A stretch of DNA of 37,945 bases, taken from positions 1 to 37,945 of IMG/VR virus record IMGVR_UViG_3300030380_006369; one strand, given 5' to 3'. The translations under genes and the position numbers were made by a program. The notes below the pieces were generated by a model that worked only from the letters and a program-made list of their open reading frames with translations, had not been told where the DNA came from and did not search any database. The DNA comes from a virus. This document shows positions 24,780 to 32,575 of the stretch, in pieces. Position 1 is the first letter of the stretch, and every line of letters starts with the position of its first letter.

Positions 24780-25099
24780 TGGATAACTTTGATTTAAGAA
24801 AATATTTAGCTGAAGGTAAGCTATTAAAAGAAGGTATACCTCAAGAATCAGAAATTGCTGATTATGTAGAGGCAATGTTTAACGATTCTGTAGTAGAAAA
24901 AGAAGGATTTCAATCTGATATTTGGACAAAAGAAGAATATGCTGCTACTTCAAGAGGTGAAGGATCTGTATTTATGGATTTAGCTAAACATTTAAATTCA
25001 GTAGGTGGTAAAGATGTATTAGAAGGCAACCCAGACATTCATTTAGAATTATTATCTAATGGTGATATTCAATGGAGTGCTGATGTAACATTTGATTAA
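24779..25099 (+). CDS. Small tagged protein, paralogous N-terminus (copy 2)
   Basis: 106 residues. It begins with the same 15-residue tag as the gene before, then diverges completely into an acidic, mixed alpha/beta body (ESEIADYVEAMFNDSVVEK, HLELLSNGDIQWSADVTFD). Identical tags on unrelated bodies indicate that the tag is the functional unit being shared, as with the capsid-targeting sequence of T4 internal proteins. It is the last gene before a terminator-bearing gap. Confidence 0.65.
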   Translation: MDNFDLRKYLAEGKLLKEGIPQESEIADYVEAMFNDSVVEKEGFQSDIWTKEEYAATSRGEGSVFMDLAKHLNSVGGKDVLEGNPDIHLELLSNGDIQWSADVTFD

Positions 25100-25170
25100 A
25101 AATAAAAATAAATTAAAAAACATATAGGATAGATTCATAGCCTATCCGATTAGAAATAATTAAAGAGATC

Positions 25171-25205
25171 TGTGGCCTCCATTTGGAGGTCACATTTAAG
25201 TTTCG
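25171..25205 (+). terminator. Rho-independent terminator-like hairpin
   Basis: Stem TGTGGCCTCC (25171-25180), loop ATTT, and stem GGAGGTCACA (25185-25194) pair over 10 positions with one G-U wobble. A T-rich stretch (TTTAAGTTT) follows. It is the strongest hairpin in the window and stands directly upstream of a new promoter-like box. Confidence 0.65.
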
Positions 25206-25214
25206 TATATTAAC
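25202..25214 (+). promoter_or_regulatory. Early/middle-type promoter box TTCGTATATTAAC
   Basis: One base different from the boxes at 11864 and 26549. It lies just after the terminator-like hairpin and 22 bases before the oxidoreductase ATG. Confidence 0.5.
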
Positions 25215-25221
25215 GCGTTAA
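25210..25221 (+). promoter_or_regulatory. Palindrome TTAACGCGTTAA (operator candidate)
   Basis: A perfect 12-base palindrome overlapping the 3' end of the promoter-like box, with a GC-rich centre that stands out in AT-rich surroundings. The position suits a dimeric repressor or activator. No other copy was noticed in the window. Confidence 0.35.
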
Positions 25222-25236
25222 AAATAGGAATACAAT

Positions 25237-26541
25237 ATGAGTAAAAACATAGTAATGATTGGAGCAGGTGTAGCAAATGTAAATGCTGCTACTAAGCTAG
25301 TTGACAATGGGTTTAAAGGTAAAATCACTATTATTGATATGGGTAAAGACCCATATTTAAGACCATATGAAGAAGTAATGACAGGATTCCTAGGAGCAGG
25401 AGGTTGGTCTGATGGTAAATTAACTTATCACACTTCTATTGGAGGACAATTATCTAAATATTGTGGTGAAGAAAAAGCAATGGAATTATTTGATCAGGTA
25501 ATTAATAATTTTAAGAGATTCCACCCTAAACCAGAGGAAGTACAATGTTCAAATCCTATTGCAGAACCAGAATTTATTAAGCCATATTTTGGGTTAAGAT
25601 TATTTCCAGTATGGCACGTTGGTACTGATTATTTACACGAAATAGGTAAAAATTGGTATGACTTTTTAGTTGATGGTGGCGTAGAATTCTTATGGGAAAC
25701 TAAGGTAGAAGATATTGACTTTGATAATAATAATCTCCGTGCTCATATTTTAAATGGAGGTGAAGAATTAGGAATTCAATATGATGAACTTATTTTTGGT
25801 GTTGGTAAATCAGGTATTGATTTTGGTAAACAATTAGCTGAAAAGTATGATCTACCAACTGAACCAAAACCAGTACAAATAGGTGTTAGATTTGAAGCAC
25901 CACAAAAGCACTTCCAAAAGTTAATTGATATTTCATATGATTTTAAATTATATAGAAAATATGAAGATAAAGGTGTATCATTAAGGTCATTCTGTACAAA
26001 TAATAACGCTGCTTATGTAGCAGTAGAAGAAACATATGGTGATCACAGCTATAATGGCCACGCTAAAAAAGATGAATCATTTAGAAATAATATGACTAAC
26101 TTTGGTATCTTAATGGAAGTTAGAGGTATAGATAAACCATTTGAATGGTCTAGAAATGTAGTAAATAAGTTACAAAAAGATGGTACAGGATTATATTATA
26201 GTCCAAGTAGGGAACCATCACAAACATCTGAAGGTGTAGAAGTATCATCTATTAAAGTTGATACAATGCACCACATAAGTAAAGCAATGCAACCATATTT
26301 TTGGTATATAGTTGACTTTATAGAGGACATGAAAAAAGTTTTCCCATCACTTAAAGATGATTGGGGTATTTATGTTCCCGAAGTAAAATATCTATCACCT
26401 GAGCCACTTGTTGATTATACTAATTTAGCTTTAACAGAGTATCCTAATGTACATTTTGTAGGTGATGCTTTATCAGCTAGGGGTATAACAGTAAGTGGTG
26501 CACAAGGTACTTATGTTGCTGAATCACTTTTGGAGAATTAA
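25237..26541 (+). CDS. FAD-dependent oxidoreductase (COG2509-like)
   Basis: 434 residues. A Rossmann dinucleotide loop, MIGAGVANVNAATKL (about 7-21), opens the protein. GGWSDGKLTYHTSIGGQL resembles the SDGKL segment of COG2509-type FAD-dependent dehydrogenases. Near the end, VHFVGDALSARGITVSGAQG gives the GD motif that contacts the FAD ribityl chain. It is a full-length flavoprotein with no visible disulfide CxxC pair, so it is not a thioredoxin reductase. The substrate is unknown. The gene has its own terminator, promoter-like box and palindrome upstream, and a further promoter-like box downstream, so it looks like a single-gene unit. Confidence 0.75.
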   Translation: MSKNIVMIGAGVANVNAATKLVDNGFKGKITIIDMGKDPYLRPYEEVMTGFLGAGGWSDGKLTYHTSIGGQLSKYCGEEKAMELFDQVINNFKRFHPKPEEVQCSNPIAEPEFIKPYFGLRLFPVWHVGTDYLHEIGKNWYDFLVDGGVEFLWETKVEDIDFDNNNLRAHILNGGEELGIQYDELIFGVGKSGIDFGKQLAEKYDLPTEPKPVQIGVRFEAPQKHFQKLIDISYDFKLYRKYEDKGVSLRSFCTNNNAAYVAVEETYGDHSYNGHAKKDESFRNNMTNFGILMEVRGIDKPFEWSRNVVNKLQKDGTGLYYSPSREPSQTSEGVEVSSIKVDTMHHISKAMQPYFWYIVDFIEDMKKVFPSLKDDWGIYVPEVKYLSPEPLVDYTNLALTEYPNVHFVGDALSARGITVSGAQGTYVAESLLEN

Positions 26542-26548
26542 AATAAAC

Positions 26549-26568
26549 TTCGTATATTTACAATAAAC
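26549..26568 (+). promoter_or_regulatory. Composite promoter box TTCGTATATTTAC + AATAAAC
   Basis: The 13-mer is identical to the box at 11864, and it runs into AATAAAC, the right half of the late-type box. This is the only site where both motif types are merged. It ends 7 bases before the ATG at 26576. Confidence 0.5.
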
Positions 26569-26575
26569 AAAAATT

Positions 26576-26842
26576 ATGGCTAAAATAGAAAAAACACCAT
26601 TTCCACAAAGTAAAAAATTAAAAAAAGTAGACGGAACTATTGCCTATGTTTGGGATGGTAAACTTCATAATTGGGAAGGATATGCTTTAATCCCTGAAGG
26701 TATAGAAAAAAATGGAGAGTATCATTTATATGGTATTAAAATGTCTAAAGAAGAATGGAGTGAAGCTAGAAAACAAAGAGAAGGATTACCCTATTACAAA
26801 AACCAATCAATGAAAGCACATCTTTCAGATTATAGAAATTAA
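26576..26842 (+). CDS. Small protein of unknown function, known type in T4-like phages
   Basis: 88 residues, MAKIEKTPFPQSKKLKK to HLSDYRN. The centre, VWDGKLHNWEGYALIPEG and LYGIKMSKEEW, is a Trp-rich segment I have met in hypothetical proteins of other T4-like phages; no function is known to me. The N-terminus is basic and the fold probably a small beta sheet with one helix. It leads the unit with the nucleotidyltransferase and the NadR-like kinase, and overlaps the former by one base (TAATG). Confidence 0.65.
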   Translation: MAKIEKTPFPQSKKLKKVDGTIAYVWDGKLHNWEGYALIPEGIEKNGEYHLYGIKMSKEEWSEARKQREGLPYYKNQSMKAHLSDYRN

Positions 26843-27264
26843 TGAAAAGAGAAGCAGTTATAGTATCTGGTTATTTTAATCCACTCCATGTTGGGCATTT
26901 AGAATTATTTGAAAAATCATCTAGTGAGGGAGCATTCTTAATTGTCATTGTTAACTCAGATTTACAAAGGGAATTAAAAGGTTCTAAAGAGTTTATGCCC
27001 GAAGATGAAAGGTTAAAAATAGTACAATCAATTAAAGGTGTTGGAACTGCTTTAATTTCAATTGATAAAGATTCTACCCAAAATGAAACATTAACCCATT
27101 TACATGAGTTATATAGTGGAAATTGGGATTTACATTTTGCAAACGGGGGTGATCAGAATAATGATACTATACCAGAAAGCGTGATTTGTAATAAATTGGG
27201 TATTACATTGATAGATGGATTAGGTGATAAAATACAATCTAGTAGTTGGTTATTAAATAAATAA
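26842..27264 (+). CDS. Cytidylyltransferase-like nucleotidyltransferase
   Basis: 140 residues, the size of TagD/RfaE-domain enzymes. SGYFNPLHVGHLELF (9-23) holds the HxGH motif (H16, H19), KEFMPEDERLKIVQSI matches the conserved EDR-x-x-I helix of this group, and IQSSSWLL (131-138) is in the place of the ISTS-type motif. These enzymes join NTP to a phosphorylated small molecule such as glycerol phosphate, heptose phosphate or a nicotinamide nucleotide. With the kinase gene one base downstream, the pair could work in sequence. The exact substrate cannot be chosen from sequence alone. Confidence 0.8.
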   Translation: MKREAVIVSGYFNPLHVGHLELFEKSSSEGAFLIVIVNSDLQRELKGSKEFMPEDERLKIVQSIKGVGTALISIDKDSTQNETLTHLHELYSGNWDLHFANGGDQNNDTIPESVICNKLGITLIDGLGDKIQSSSWLLNK

Positions 27265-27265
27265 T

Positions 27266-27796
27266 ATGAAAATAGGTTTATGTGGTACAATGAGTGTAGG
27301 TAAAACTACATTAGTTAATGCTTTAAAAGAAACACAACAGTTTAAAGACTATATGTTTAGAACAGAACGTTCTAAATTTTTAATGGAGCAGGGTATCCCA
27401 CTTAATACTGATTCTACATTAAAAGGTCAAACAGTATTTTTAGCTGAACGTTGTGCTGAATTAATTCAAACGGATATTATAACAGATAGAACTGTAATTG
27501 ATGTTATGGCCTTTACAATGAATGCTAAATCTATTCCTTACCAAGATAAAGAAGCATTTGAAACTTATGCTAGTGAATTTATTAGAGAATATGATTATAT
27601 ATTTTATATTTCTCCTTATGGTTTACCTATAGAAGATAATGGAGTTAGAGAAACTGATGAATATTATAGAGATCTAATAGATTTTACTATTACTACACTA
27701 ATCAAAAGATACGGTCATAGATGCAAATCAGTAGAAAAAATATCAGGATCTACAGATGAACGTATTCAACAAATATTGAATATTACAGGGCTTTAA
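27266..27796 (+). CDS. NadR-like P-loop kinase/ATPase (AAA_28)
   Basis: 176 residues. The Walker A loop is GTMSVGKTT (7-15). Downstream are RTERSKFLMEQG, a DRTVIDVMAF segment typical of the NadR ribosylnicotinamide-kinase-like ATPase group, and YDYIFYISPYGLPIEDNGVRETDE, containing the acidic and Arg residues of the lid. In bacterial NadR such a kinase is fused to a nucleotidyltransferase; here the two are separate adjacent genes. NAD salvage is therefore a hypothesis, with deoxynucleoside-kinase-like activity an alternative. No DNA-binding domain is attached. Confidence 0.75.
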   Translation: MKIGLCGTMSVGKTTLVNALKETQQFKDYMFRTERSKFLMEQGIPLNTDSTLKGQTVFLAERCAELIQTDIITDRTVIDVMAFTMNAKSIPYQDKEAFETYASEFIREYDYIFYISPYGLPIEDNGVRETDEYYRDLIDFTITTLIKRYGHRCKSVEKISGSTDERIQQILNITGL

Positions 27797-27798
27797 TA

Positions 27799-27813
27799 TA
27801 TTTATAATAAAAC
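27799..27813 (+). promoter_or_regulatory. Late-promoter-like box TATTTATAATAAAAC
   Basis: Matches the 6448 box with one extra A, directly after the kinase stop and 10 bases before the ATG at 27824. It marks the change from the accessory unit to the head-assembly unit. Confidence 0.55.
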
Positions 27814-27823
27814 CCTTATTACG

Positions 27824-28372
27824 ATGAAAAAATCTGAGTTAAAAAACTTTATTAGAGAAGAAATTGTGTCCACATTATCCGAAAATCTTGATGATGAAAT
27901 TAAAGCATTAGATGCATATGATGCCAAATTAGATGATGTAATTAAGAAAAAAGAAGAGGCTGGTATTGAAGAAAAAGTAGCTAAATCAGTAGATGATGTT
28001 ATTGACCCAGCTGATTATGGTCTTATTGGTTCAGGTTATTTAAAAGGCTTTAATAGACCTCATTCTTTAGATGCTGATCAATTAGAGACTCTTGGACGTA
28101 AAATTGTTAAACAATTATATAAAGGGGATTTTGATAAGGCTAAAGCTAAATTTATTAAAGAAGATGAAGTTAAAGAACCATCTGATGCTGAAATAAAAAA
28201 AAACAAAAGTTTAGCTAAGGCAGCTGAGGAATTAGCTGTATTAACTCGTGAGATGAAATCATTAGCCAAAAAATATTCTAAGGCTGAAGGGCAGGAAAAA
28301 GAAGATTTATTAAATAAATTGAAATCTAAAACTAAATTAAAAAAAGAATTAGATAAAATTTTAGATAAATAA
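27824..28372 (+). CDS. Tagged Lys/Glu-rich helical protein
   Basis: 182 residues. The start, MKKSELKNFIREEIVSTLSE, is an amphipathic helix with Ile-x-Glu and Leu-x-Glu endings, like the N-terminal helices I recall on many structural proteins of marine phages. The body is highly charged and helical, with one compact part (PADYGLIGSGYLKGFNRPHSL) and a coiled-coil-like C-terminus. No enzymatic motif is seen. It has a late-type box upstream and sits at the head of the terminase region, so an internal or structural head role is likely but unproven. Confidence 0.6.
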   Translation: MKKSELKNFIREEIVSTLSENLDDEIKALDAYDAKLDDVIKKKEEAGIEEKVAKSVDDVIDPADYGLIGSGYLKGFNRPHSLDADQLETLGRKIVKQLYKGDFDKAKAKFIKEDEVKEPSDAEIKKNKSLAKAAEELAVLTREMKSLAKKYSKAEGQEKEDLLNKLKSKTKLKKELDKILDK

Positions 28373-28374
28373 AA

Positions 28375-28758
28375 ATGGAGTCTAAAGAAAGGGTTATTTA
28401 CATATTAAAAATCGTAGTACTATTCTGTATAATATTTTGGTTATTATTTTCAGATAAGGAAGAATATGTTGAAGATTATAATGCTAAAATAGAAGCATTA
28501 GAACAAAAAGTCGATTCGTTACATCATATAAATGACGAATTGACTTTTAAAATCGACACTTTAAATGGCCAGATAACAAAATTAGATAAACAAATTGATA
28601 TTAAGGATAACAGAATAAATAGCTTGAAATATGAAATTAATACAAAAGTTAATGCCGTTGATGATTTTGATGATGATGAGCTTGAAAAGTTTTTCACAGA
28701 GCGTTACAGACAGTACCTCGATTCAACTGAAAAAACCAATAGCACGTCTAGTAATTAA
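28375..28758 (+). CDS. Membrane-anchored coiled-coil protein (i-spanin-like candidate)
   Basis: 127 residues. A single N-terminal membrane span (VIYILKIVVLFCIIFWLLF, about residues 7-25) is followed by a long coiled coil (IEALEQKVDSLHHINDEL, then TLNGQITKLDKQIDIK) and a conserved-looking end, DDELEKFFTERYRQYL. One membrane anchor plus a coiled coil is the layout of Rz-type inner-membrane spanins and of similar proteins in Bacteroidota phages. The next gene starts inside it in another frame, also Rz/Rz1-like. No endolysin is seen nearby, so lysis is a hypothesis. Confidence 0.6.
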   Translation: MESKERVIYILKIVVLFCIIFWLLFSDKEEYVEDYNAKIEALEQKVDSLHHINDELTFKIDTLNGQITKLDKQIDIKDNRINSLKYEINTKVNAVDDFDDDELEKFFTERYRQYLDSTEKTNSTSSN

Positions 28759-29044
28759 AGATTTAATAACTGGAGATGGAGCTAAAAATGAGTTAGCTTT
28801 AACATTAGATAAAATACAATTATTAGAACAAAAAGTTGTTTTAAAAGATAGTGTTATTTTAAATCTTACTTCTCAAGTAGGAAATTTTGAATCTATAATG
28901 TCTACTAAAAGTGATCAATTAGCTTTATCTCAAGAATTATCCAAAAAACTCCAAACAGATTTAAAAAAACAAAAACTAAAAACTAAATTAATGGGGGGAG
29001 CAGGAATACTAGTAGCTGTAGGGGTTGCTATTTTAGTTAAGTAA
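28631..29044 (+). CDS. Exported coiled-coil protein with C-terminal membrane span, overlapping gene
   Basis: 137 residues, beginning 128 bases inside the previous gene in another frame. It starts with a signal peptide, MKLIQKLMPLMILMMMSLKS, followed by FSQ, a common end of Bacteroidota signal sequences. A coiled-coil region (LALTLDKIQLLEQKVVLKD) follows, and the C-terminus is a membrane span (GGAGILVAVGVAILVK). There is no lipobox, so it is not a classical Rz1 lipoprotein. Embedded partner genes with membrane segments suggest a spanin or holin-like pair. ATG 28652 is a possible shorter start. The terminase begins 2 bases after its stop. Confidence 0.6.
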   Translation: MKLIQKLMPLMILMMMSLKSFSQSVTDSTSIQLKKPIARLVIKDLITGDGAKNELALTLDKIQLLEQKVVLKDSVILNLTSQVGNFESIMSTKSDQLALSQELSKKLQTDLKKQKLKTKLMGGAGILVAVGVAILVK

Positions 29045-29045
29045 T

Positions 29046-30617
29046 ATGAGCCAAGATTTAAAAAAAGTTATACGTCAGGAATATCTTAGATGTGCTAAAG
29101 ACCCAGTTCATTTTATGCGCAAGTATTGCTATATTCAACACCCACAAAGAGGACGTATTCAATTTAATCTTTATCCATTTCAAGAAAAAGTATTAACATT
29201 AATGAGAGATAATCCTTATTCGATTATCCTAAAATCTAGACAGTTGGGTATATCTACTTTATCAGCTGGTTATTCATTATGGTTAATGACTTTTCATAAA
29301 GATAAAAATATACTTTGTATCGCAACAAAGCAAGAAACAGCTAAAAACATGGTTACAAAGGTAAAATTTATGTATGAAAATTTACCTTCTTGGCTTAAGG
29401 TTAATTCTGCAGAAAATAATAAATTAAATTTACGACTAGTAAATGGATCCCAAATTAAAGCAACATCAGCAAGTAGTGATGCTGGTAGATCAGAAGCAGT
29501 ATCCTTATTATTAATTGATGAGGCAGCGTTTATTGACAACATTGGAGAAATTTGGGCATCAGCTCAACAAACATTAGCTACTGGGGGTGGTTGTATAGCA
29601 TTAAGTACACCTTATGGTACGGGTAATTGGTTTCATCAAACATGGACTAGAGCGGAATCAGCAGAAAATGAATTTTTACCTATAAAACTACCATGGTATG
29701 TCCACCCAGAAAGAGATGAAGCATGGAGAAAAAGACAAGATGAACTTTTAGGTGATCCTAGAATGGCAGCCCAAGAATGTGATTGTGATTTTTCAACTTC
29801 TGGTGATATTGTATTTTATCCTGAATATATAGATTTTTATGAAAAAACCTATGTAAAAGATCCTTTAGAAAGAAGAGGTGCTGATCAAAATTTATGGGTT
29901 TGGGAATCACCTGATTATACAAGAGATTATGTTGTTGTAGCTGACGTATCTAGAGGAGATGGAAAAGACTATTCGGCATGCCATGTAATTGATGTAGCAA
30001 ATAATACCCAAGTTGCTGAATATAAAGGACAATTAGGTACAAAAGAATATGGTCATTTACTAGTAGGCTTAGCTACAGAATATAATGAAGCAATGTTAGT
30101 AATTGAAAATGCTAATATTGGTTGGGCCACTATACAAGTTGCTATTGATAGAGGTTATCAAAATCTTTATTATTCACAAAAGAGTGACTCCCCAAATGCT
30201 AGTTCGTATTTTGATAAATACCAAGACCATTCAAAGATGGTTCCTGGTTTTACTATGTCTTCTAGAACACGTCCTATGGTAATAGGTAAATTCCAAGAGT
30301 ACATTAGTGATAAAGGAGTAACAATACAATCAAAAAGGTTAATAGAAGAAATGAAAACCTTTATATGGAAAAATAATAGAGCCGAAGCTCAATCTGGGTA
30401 TAATGATGATTTAGTTATGTCATTTGGGATAGCTATGTACATTAGAGATACAGCCCTAAGACTAAAGCAACATGGATTAGCAGCAACAAAAAGTGCTTTA
30501 AGTAATATGACGGTAACTAGAACAGCTTATCAAGGTGGTTATTTTTCCAAGGGCACTGATAATCCTTATCATATTGATACCAAAGATGGTAAAGAGGATA
30601 TTAGTTGGCTCCTATAG
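29046..30617 (+). CDS. gp17: Terminase large subunit (T4 gp17-like)
   Basis: 523 residues, slightly shorter than T4 gp17 (610). The ATPase has a variant Walker A, SRQLGIST (64-71), a Walker B LLLIDE (154-159) with catalytic Glu159, and a coupling motif STPYGTGN (187-194). The nuclease domain shows the three acidic clusters: VVVADVSRGDG with Asp300, LVIEN with Glu354, and YNDDLVMS with Asp454/Asp455. It packages DNA into the prohead through the portal, encoded next. No small terminase subunit is visible in the window. A late-type box lies between this gene and the portal gene rather than before it. Confidence 0.95.
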   Translation: MSQDLKKVIRQEYLRCAKDPVHFMRKYCYIQHPQRGRIQFNLYPFQEKVLTLMRDNPYSIILKSRQLGISTLSAGYSLWLMTFHKDKNILCIATKQETAKNMVTKVKFMYENLPSWLKVNSAENNKLNLRLVNGSQIKATSASSDAGRSEAVSLLLIDEAAFIDNIGEIWASAQQTLATGGGCIALSTPYGTGNWFHQTWTRAESAENEFLPIKLPWYVHPERDEAWRKRQDELLGDPRMAAQECDCDFSTSGDIVFYPEYIDFYEKTYVKDPLERRGADQNLWVWESPDYTRDYVVVADVSRGDGKDYSACHVIDVANNTQVAEYKGQLGTKEYGHLLVGLATEYNEAMLVIENANIGWATIQVAIDRGYQNLYYSQKSDSPNASSYFDKYQDHSKMVPGFTMSSRTRPMVIGKFQEYISDKGVTIQSKRLIEEMKTFIWKNNRAEAQSGYNDDLVMSFGIAMYIRDTALRLKQHGLAATKSALSNMTVTRTAYQGGYFSKGTDNPYHIDTKDGKEDISWLL

Positions 30618-30620
30618 CAA

Positions 30621-30636
30621 TATTTATAACAATAAA
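30621..30636 (+). promoter_or_regulatory. Late-promoter-like box TATTTATAACAATAAA
   Basis: In the 27-base gap before the portal gene, ending 8 bases before its ATG. It keeps the TATTTATAA core and AATAAA, with two extra bases between. Confidence 0.5.
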
Positions 30637-30644
30637 ATAATATT

Positions 30645-32564
30645 ATGGCTGATAAAAGCATATTTTCAAGATTACAAAGATTATTTTCAACTGACGTTAT
30701 TATCAGAAATGTTGGTGGAAACCAAATAAAAACAATAGACTCAGGGCATATTCAATCTAGTGGGGAATATGAAACTAATTCTTTAATGGATAGATATAAT
30801 AGAATCTATTCTACAGCTCCTTCTTCTTTATATGGGGCACAATTTAATTTAAATTATCAATATCTTCGTACTATGATTTATTCAGAGTATGATGTAATGG
30901 ATCAAGATGCTATTGTAGCATCGGCACTTGATATTTTAGCAGATGAATCCACATTAAAAAATGATATGGGAGAAGTACTTCAAATTAGGAGTGCTAATGA
31001 AGACATACAAAATATTCTATATAATTTATTTTATGATGTATTAAATATTGAGTTTAATCTTTGGATGTGGATTAGACAAATGTGTAAATATGGTGATTTT
31101 TTCTTGAAATTAGAAATAGCAGAAAAATTTGGTGTTTATAATGTTATACCTTATACAGCCTATCACATGGAAAGACAAGAAGGATATAATGAAGAGAACC
31201 CACAAGAAATTAGATACGTTTATAACCCAGAGGGTTATGTAGGAGGTGGAACTAGTAGTTCAGGTTATTATACAGTAAATCAAAATCCGGATAATACAAC
31301 AGGTATTATATTTGATAATTATGAAATGGCTCACTTTAGGTTAGTAGGAGATGTTAACTATTTACCCTATGGTAGGGCTTATATTGAACCAGCTAGAAAA
31401 TTATTTAAACAATATACTTTAATGGAGGATGCTATGTTAATTCATAGAATTGCTCGTGCGCCTGAAAAACGAATTTTTTATGTAAATGTTGGAGCTATTC
31501 CACCTAATGAAATAGAAACATTTATGCAAAAAACTATTTCGAGTATGAAGCGTACTCCATTTATGGATGAAAAAACAGGTGAATATAATTTAAAATATAA
31601 CATGCAAAATATGTTAGAAGACTTTTATATTCCTGTTCGTGGAAATGATAACACAACTAAAATAGATACTACCCCTGGTTTACAGTATGATGGAATTCAG
31701 GATGTAGAATATTTAAGAGGTAAGTTATTTGCTGCTCTTAAAATCCCTAAAGCATTCTTAGGATATGAAGAAGGGTTAGAAGGTAAAGCAACACTAGCAC
31801 AACAAGACATTAGATTTGCTCGTACAATTGATCGTATCCAAAGAATTATTCTATCAGAACTTAATAAAATAGCACTTGTTCATTTATATACTCAAGGATA
31901 CACAGATGAAACATTAACTAATTTTACTTTAAACATGACTACTCCTTCGATCATTTATGATCAGGAAAGAATTGAGTTAATGAAATCAAAAGCTGAATTA
32001 TCTGCTACTTTATTAGAACAAGGTTTAGTACCATCAGATTGGATCTATGATAATATTTATCACTTTAGTGAAGATCAATATGATGAATATAGAGATTTAG
32101 TTAGAGAAGATGCTAAACGTAAATTTAGAATAGCACAAATAGAAGCAGAGGGTAATGACCCTGTAGAAACGGGTAAATCATATGGTACACCACATGATTT
32201 AGCTTCACTATATGGTAAAGGTAGAATGTACTCAGAGCCAGACAATGTACCAGATCCAGAAAAATATGCTTCAGATGACCCTAAATTAGGTAGACCAAAA
32301 AATACTAATGTAAAACGTAATACACAAGATGACAATTTTGGTAAAGATAGATTAGGCACTAAACGAATGAAGGATACAGATAAAAATGATTCTAATTCTA
32401 TTAGACCAAAATTTAAAGGAGGGAGCCCATTAGCTTTAGAAAGTGCTAAAACTACATATTTAAAAAATAAAGATATGTTTAAAAAAATAAATCAAAAAAG
32501 GCTAATTTTTGAAGAAGATAAAGATACATCTTCATTATTAGATGAAAACCAATTAAAGAAGTAA
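30645..32564 (+). CDS. gp20: Portal vertex protein (T4 gp20-like)
   Basis: 639 residues, longer than T4 gp20 (524) mainly through a charged C-terminal extension. Portal hallmarks include YLRTMIYSEYDVMDQDAIVA, where the second acid stretch leads into ALDILADEST, the conserved wing, and the crown/stem region DVEYLRGKLFAALKIPKAFL with GKATLAQQDIRFARTI. The portal forms the dodecameric DNA entry channel and nucleates prohead assembly with scaffold. The C-terminal extension (about 530-639) is basic and ends in LLDENQLKK. Its position right after the terminase is the T4 order. A late-type box precedes it and another follows it. Confidence 0.95.
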   Translation: MADKSIFSRLQRLFSTDVIIRNVGGNQIKTIDSGHIQSSGEYETNSLMDRYNRIYSTAPSSLYGAQFNLNYQYLRTMIYSEYDVMDQDAIVASALDILADESTLKNDMGEVLQIRSANEDIQNILYNLFYDVLNIEFNLWMWIRQMCKYGDFFLKLEIAEKFGVYNVIPYTAYHMERQEGYNEENPQEIRYVYNPEGYVGGGTSSSGYYTVNQNPDNTTGIIFDNYEMAHFRLVGDVNYLPYGRAYIEPARKLFKQYTLMEDAMLIHRIARAPEKRIFYVNVGAIPPNEIETFMQKTISSMKRTPFMDEKTGEYNLKYNMQNMLEDFYIPVRGNDNTTKIDTTPGLQYDGIQDVEYLRGKLFAALKIPKAFLGYEEGLEGKATLAQQDIRFARTIDRIQRIILSELNKIALVHLYTQGYTDETLTNFTLNMTTPSIIYDQERIELMKSKAELSATLLEQGLVPSDWIYDNIYHFSEDQYDEYRDLVREDAKRKFRIAQIEAEGNDPVETGKSYGTPHDLASLYGKGRMYSEPDNVPDPEKYASDDPKLGRPKNTNVKRNTQDDNFGKDRLGTKRMKDTDKNDSNSIRPKFKGGSPLALESAKTTYLKNKDMFKKINQKRLIFEEDKDTSSLLDENQLKK

Positions 32565-32575
32565 AATATTTTACA

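Larger units (their letters stand above)
25100..25236 (+). other. Regulatory gap between transcription units
   Basis: This 137-base gap holds no gene. In order it contains an AT-rich stretch, a weak stem with arms GGATAG (25127-25132) and CTATCC (25142-25147), a strong terminator-like hairpin, a TTCGTATATTAAC box and a 12-base palindrome ending shortly before the next ATG. It separates the structural-type unit from the oxidoreductase unit. Confidence 0.6.

Noticed and set aside
25100-25236. tRNA or small RNA gene in the gap
   Set aside because: No cloverleaf or T-loop sequence is visible; the hairpin is followed by a T-rich stretch and fits a terminator.
30535-30729. A 64-residue + strand frame spanning the terminase end and portal start
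   Set aside because: It overlaps two firmly identified genes, and the translation is a low-complexity Ile/Leu string that lies over the promoter-like gap.
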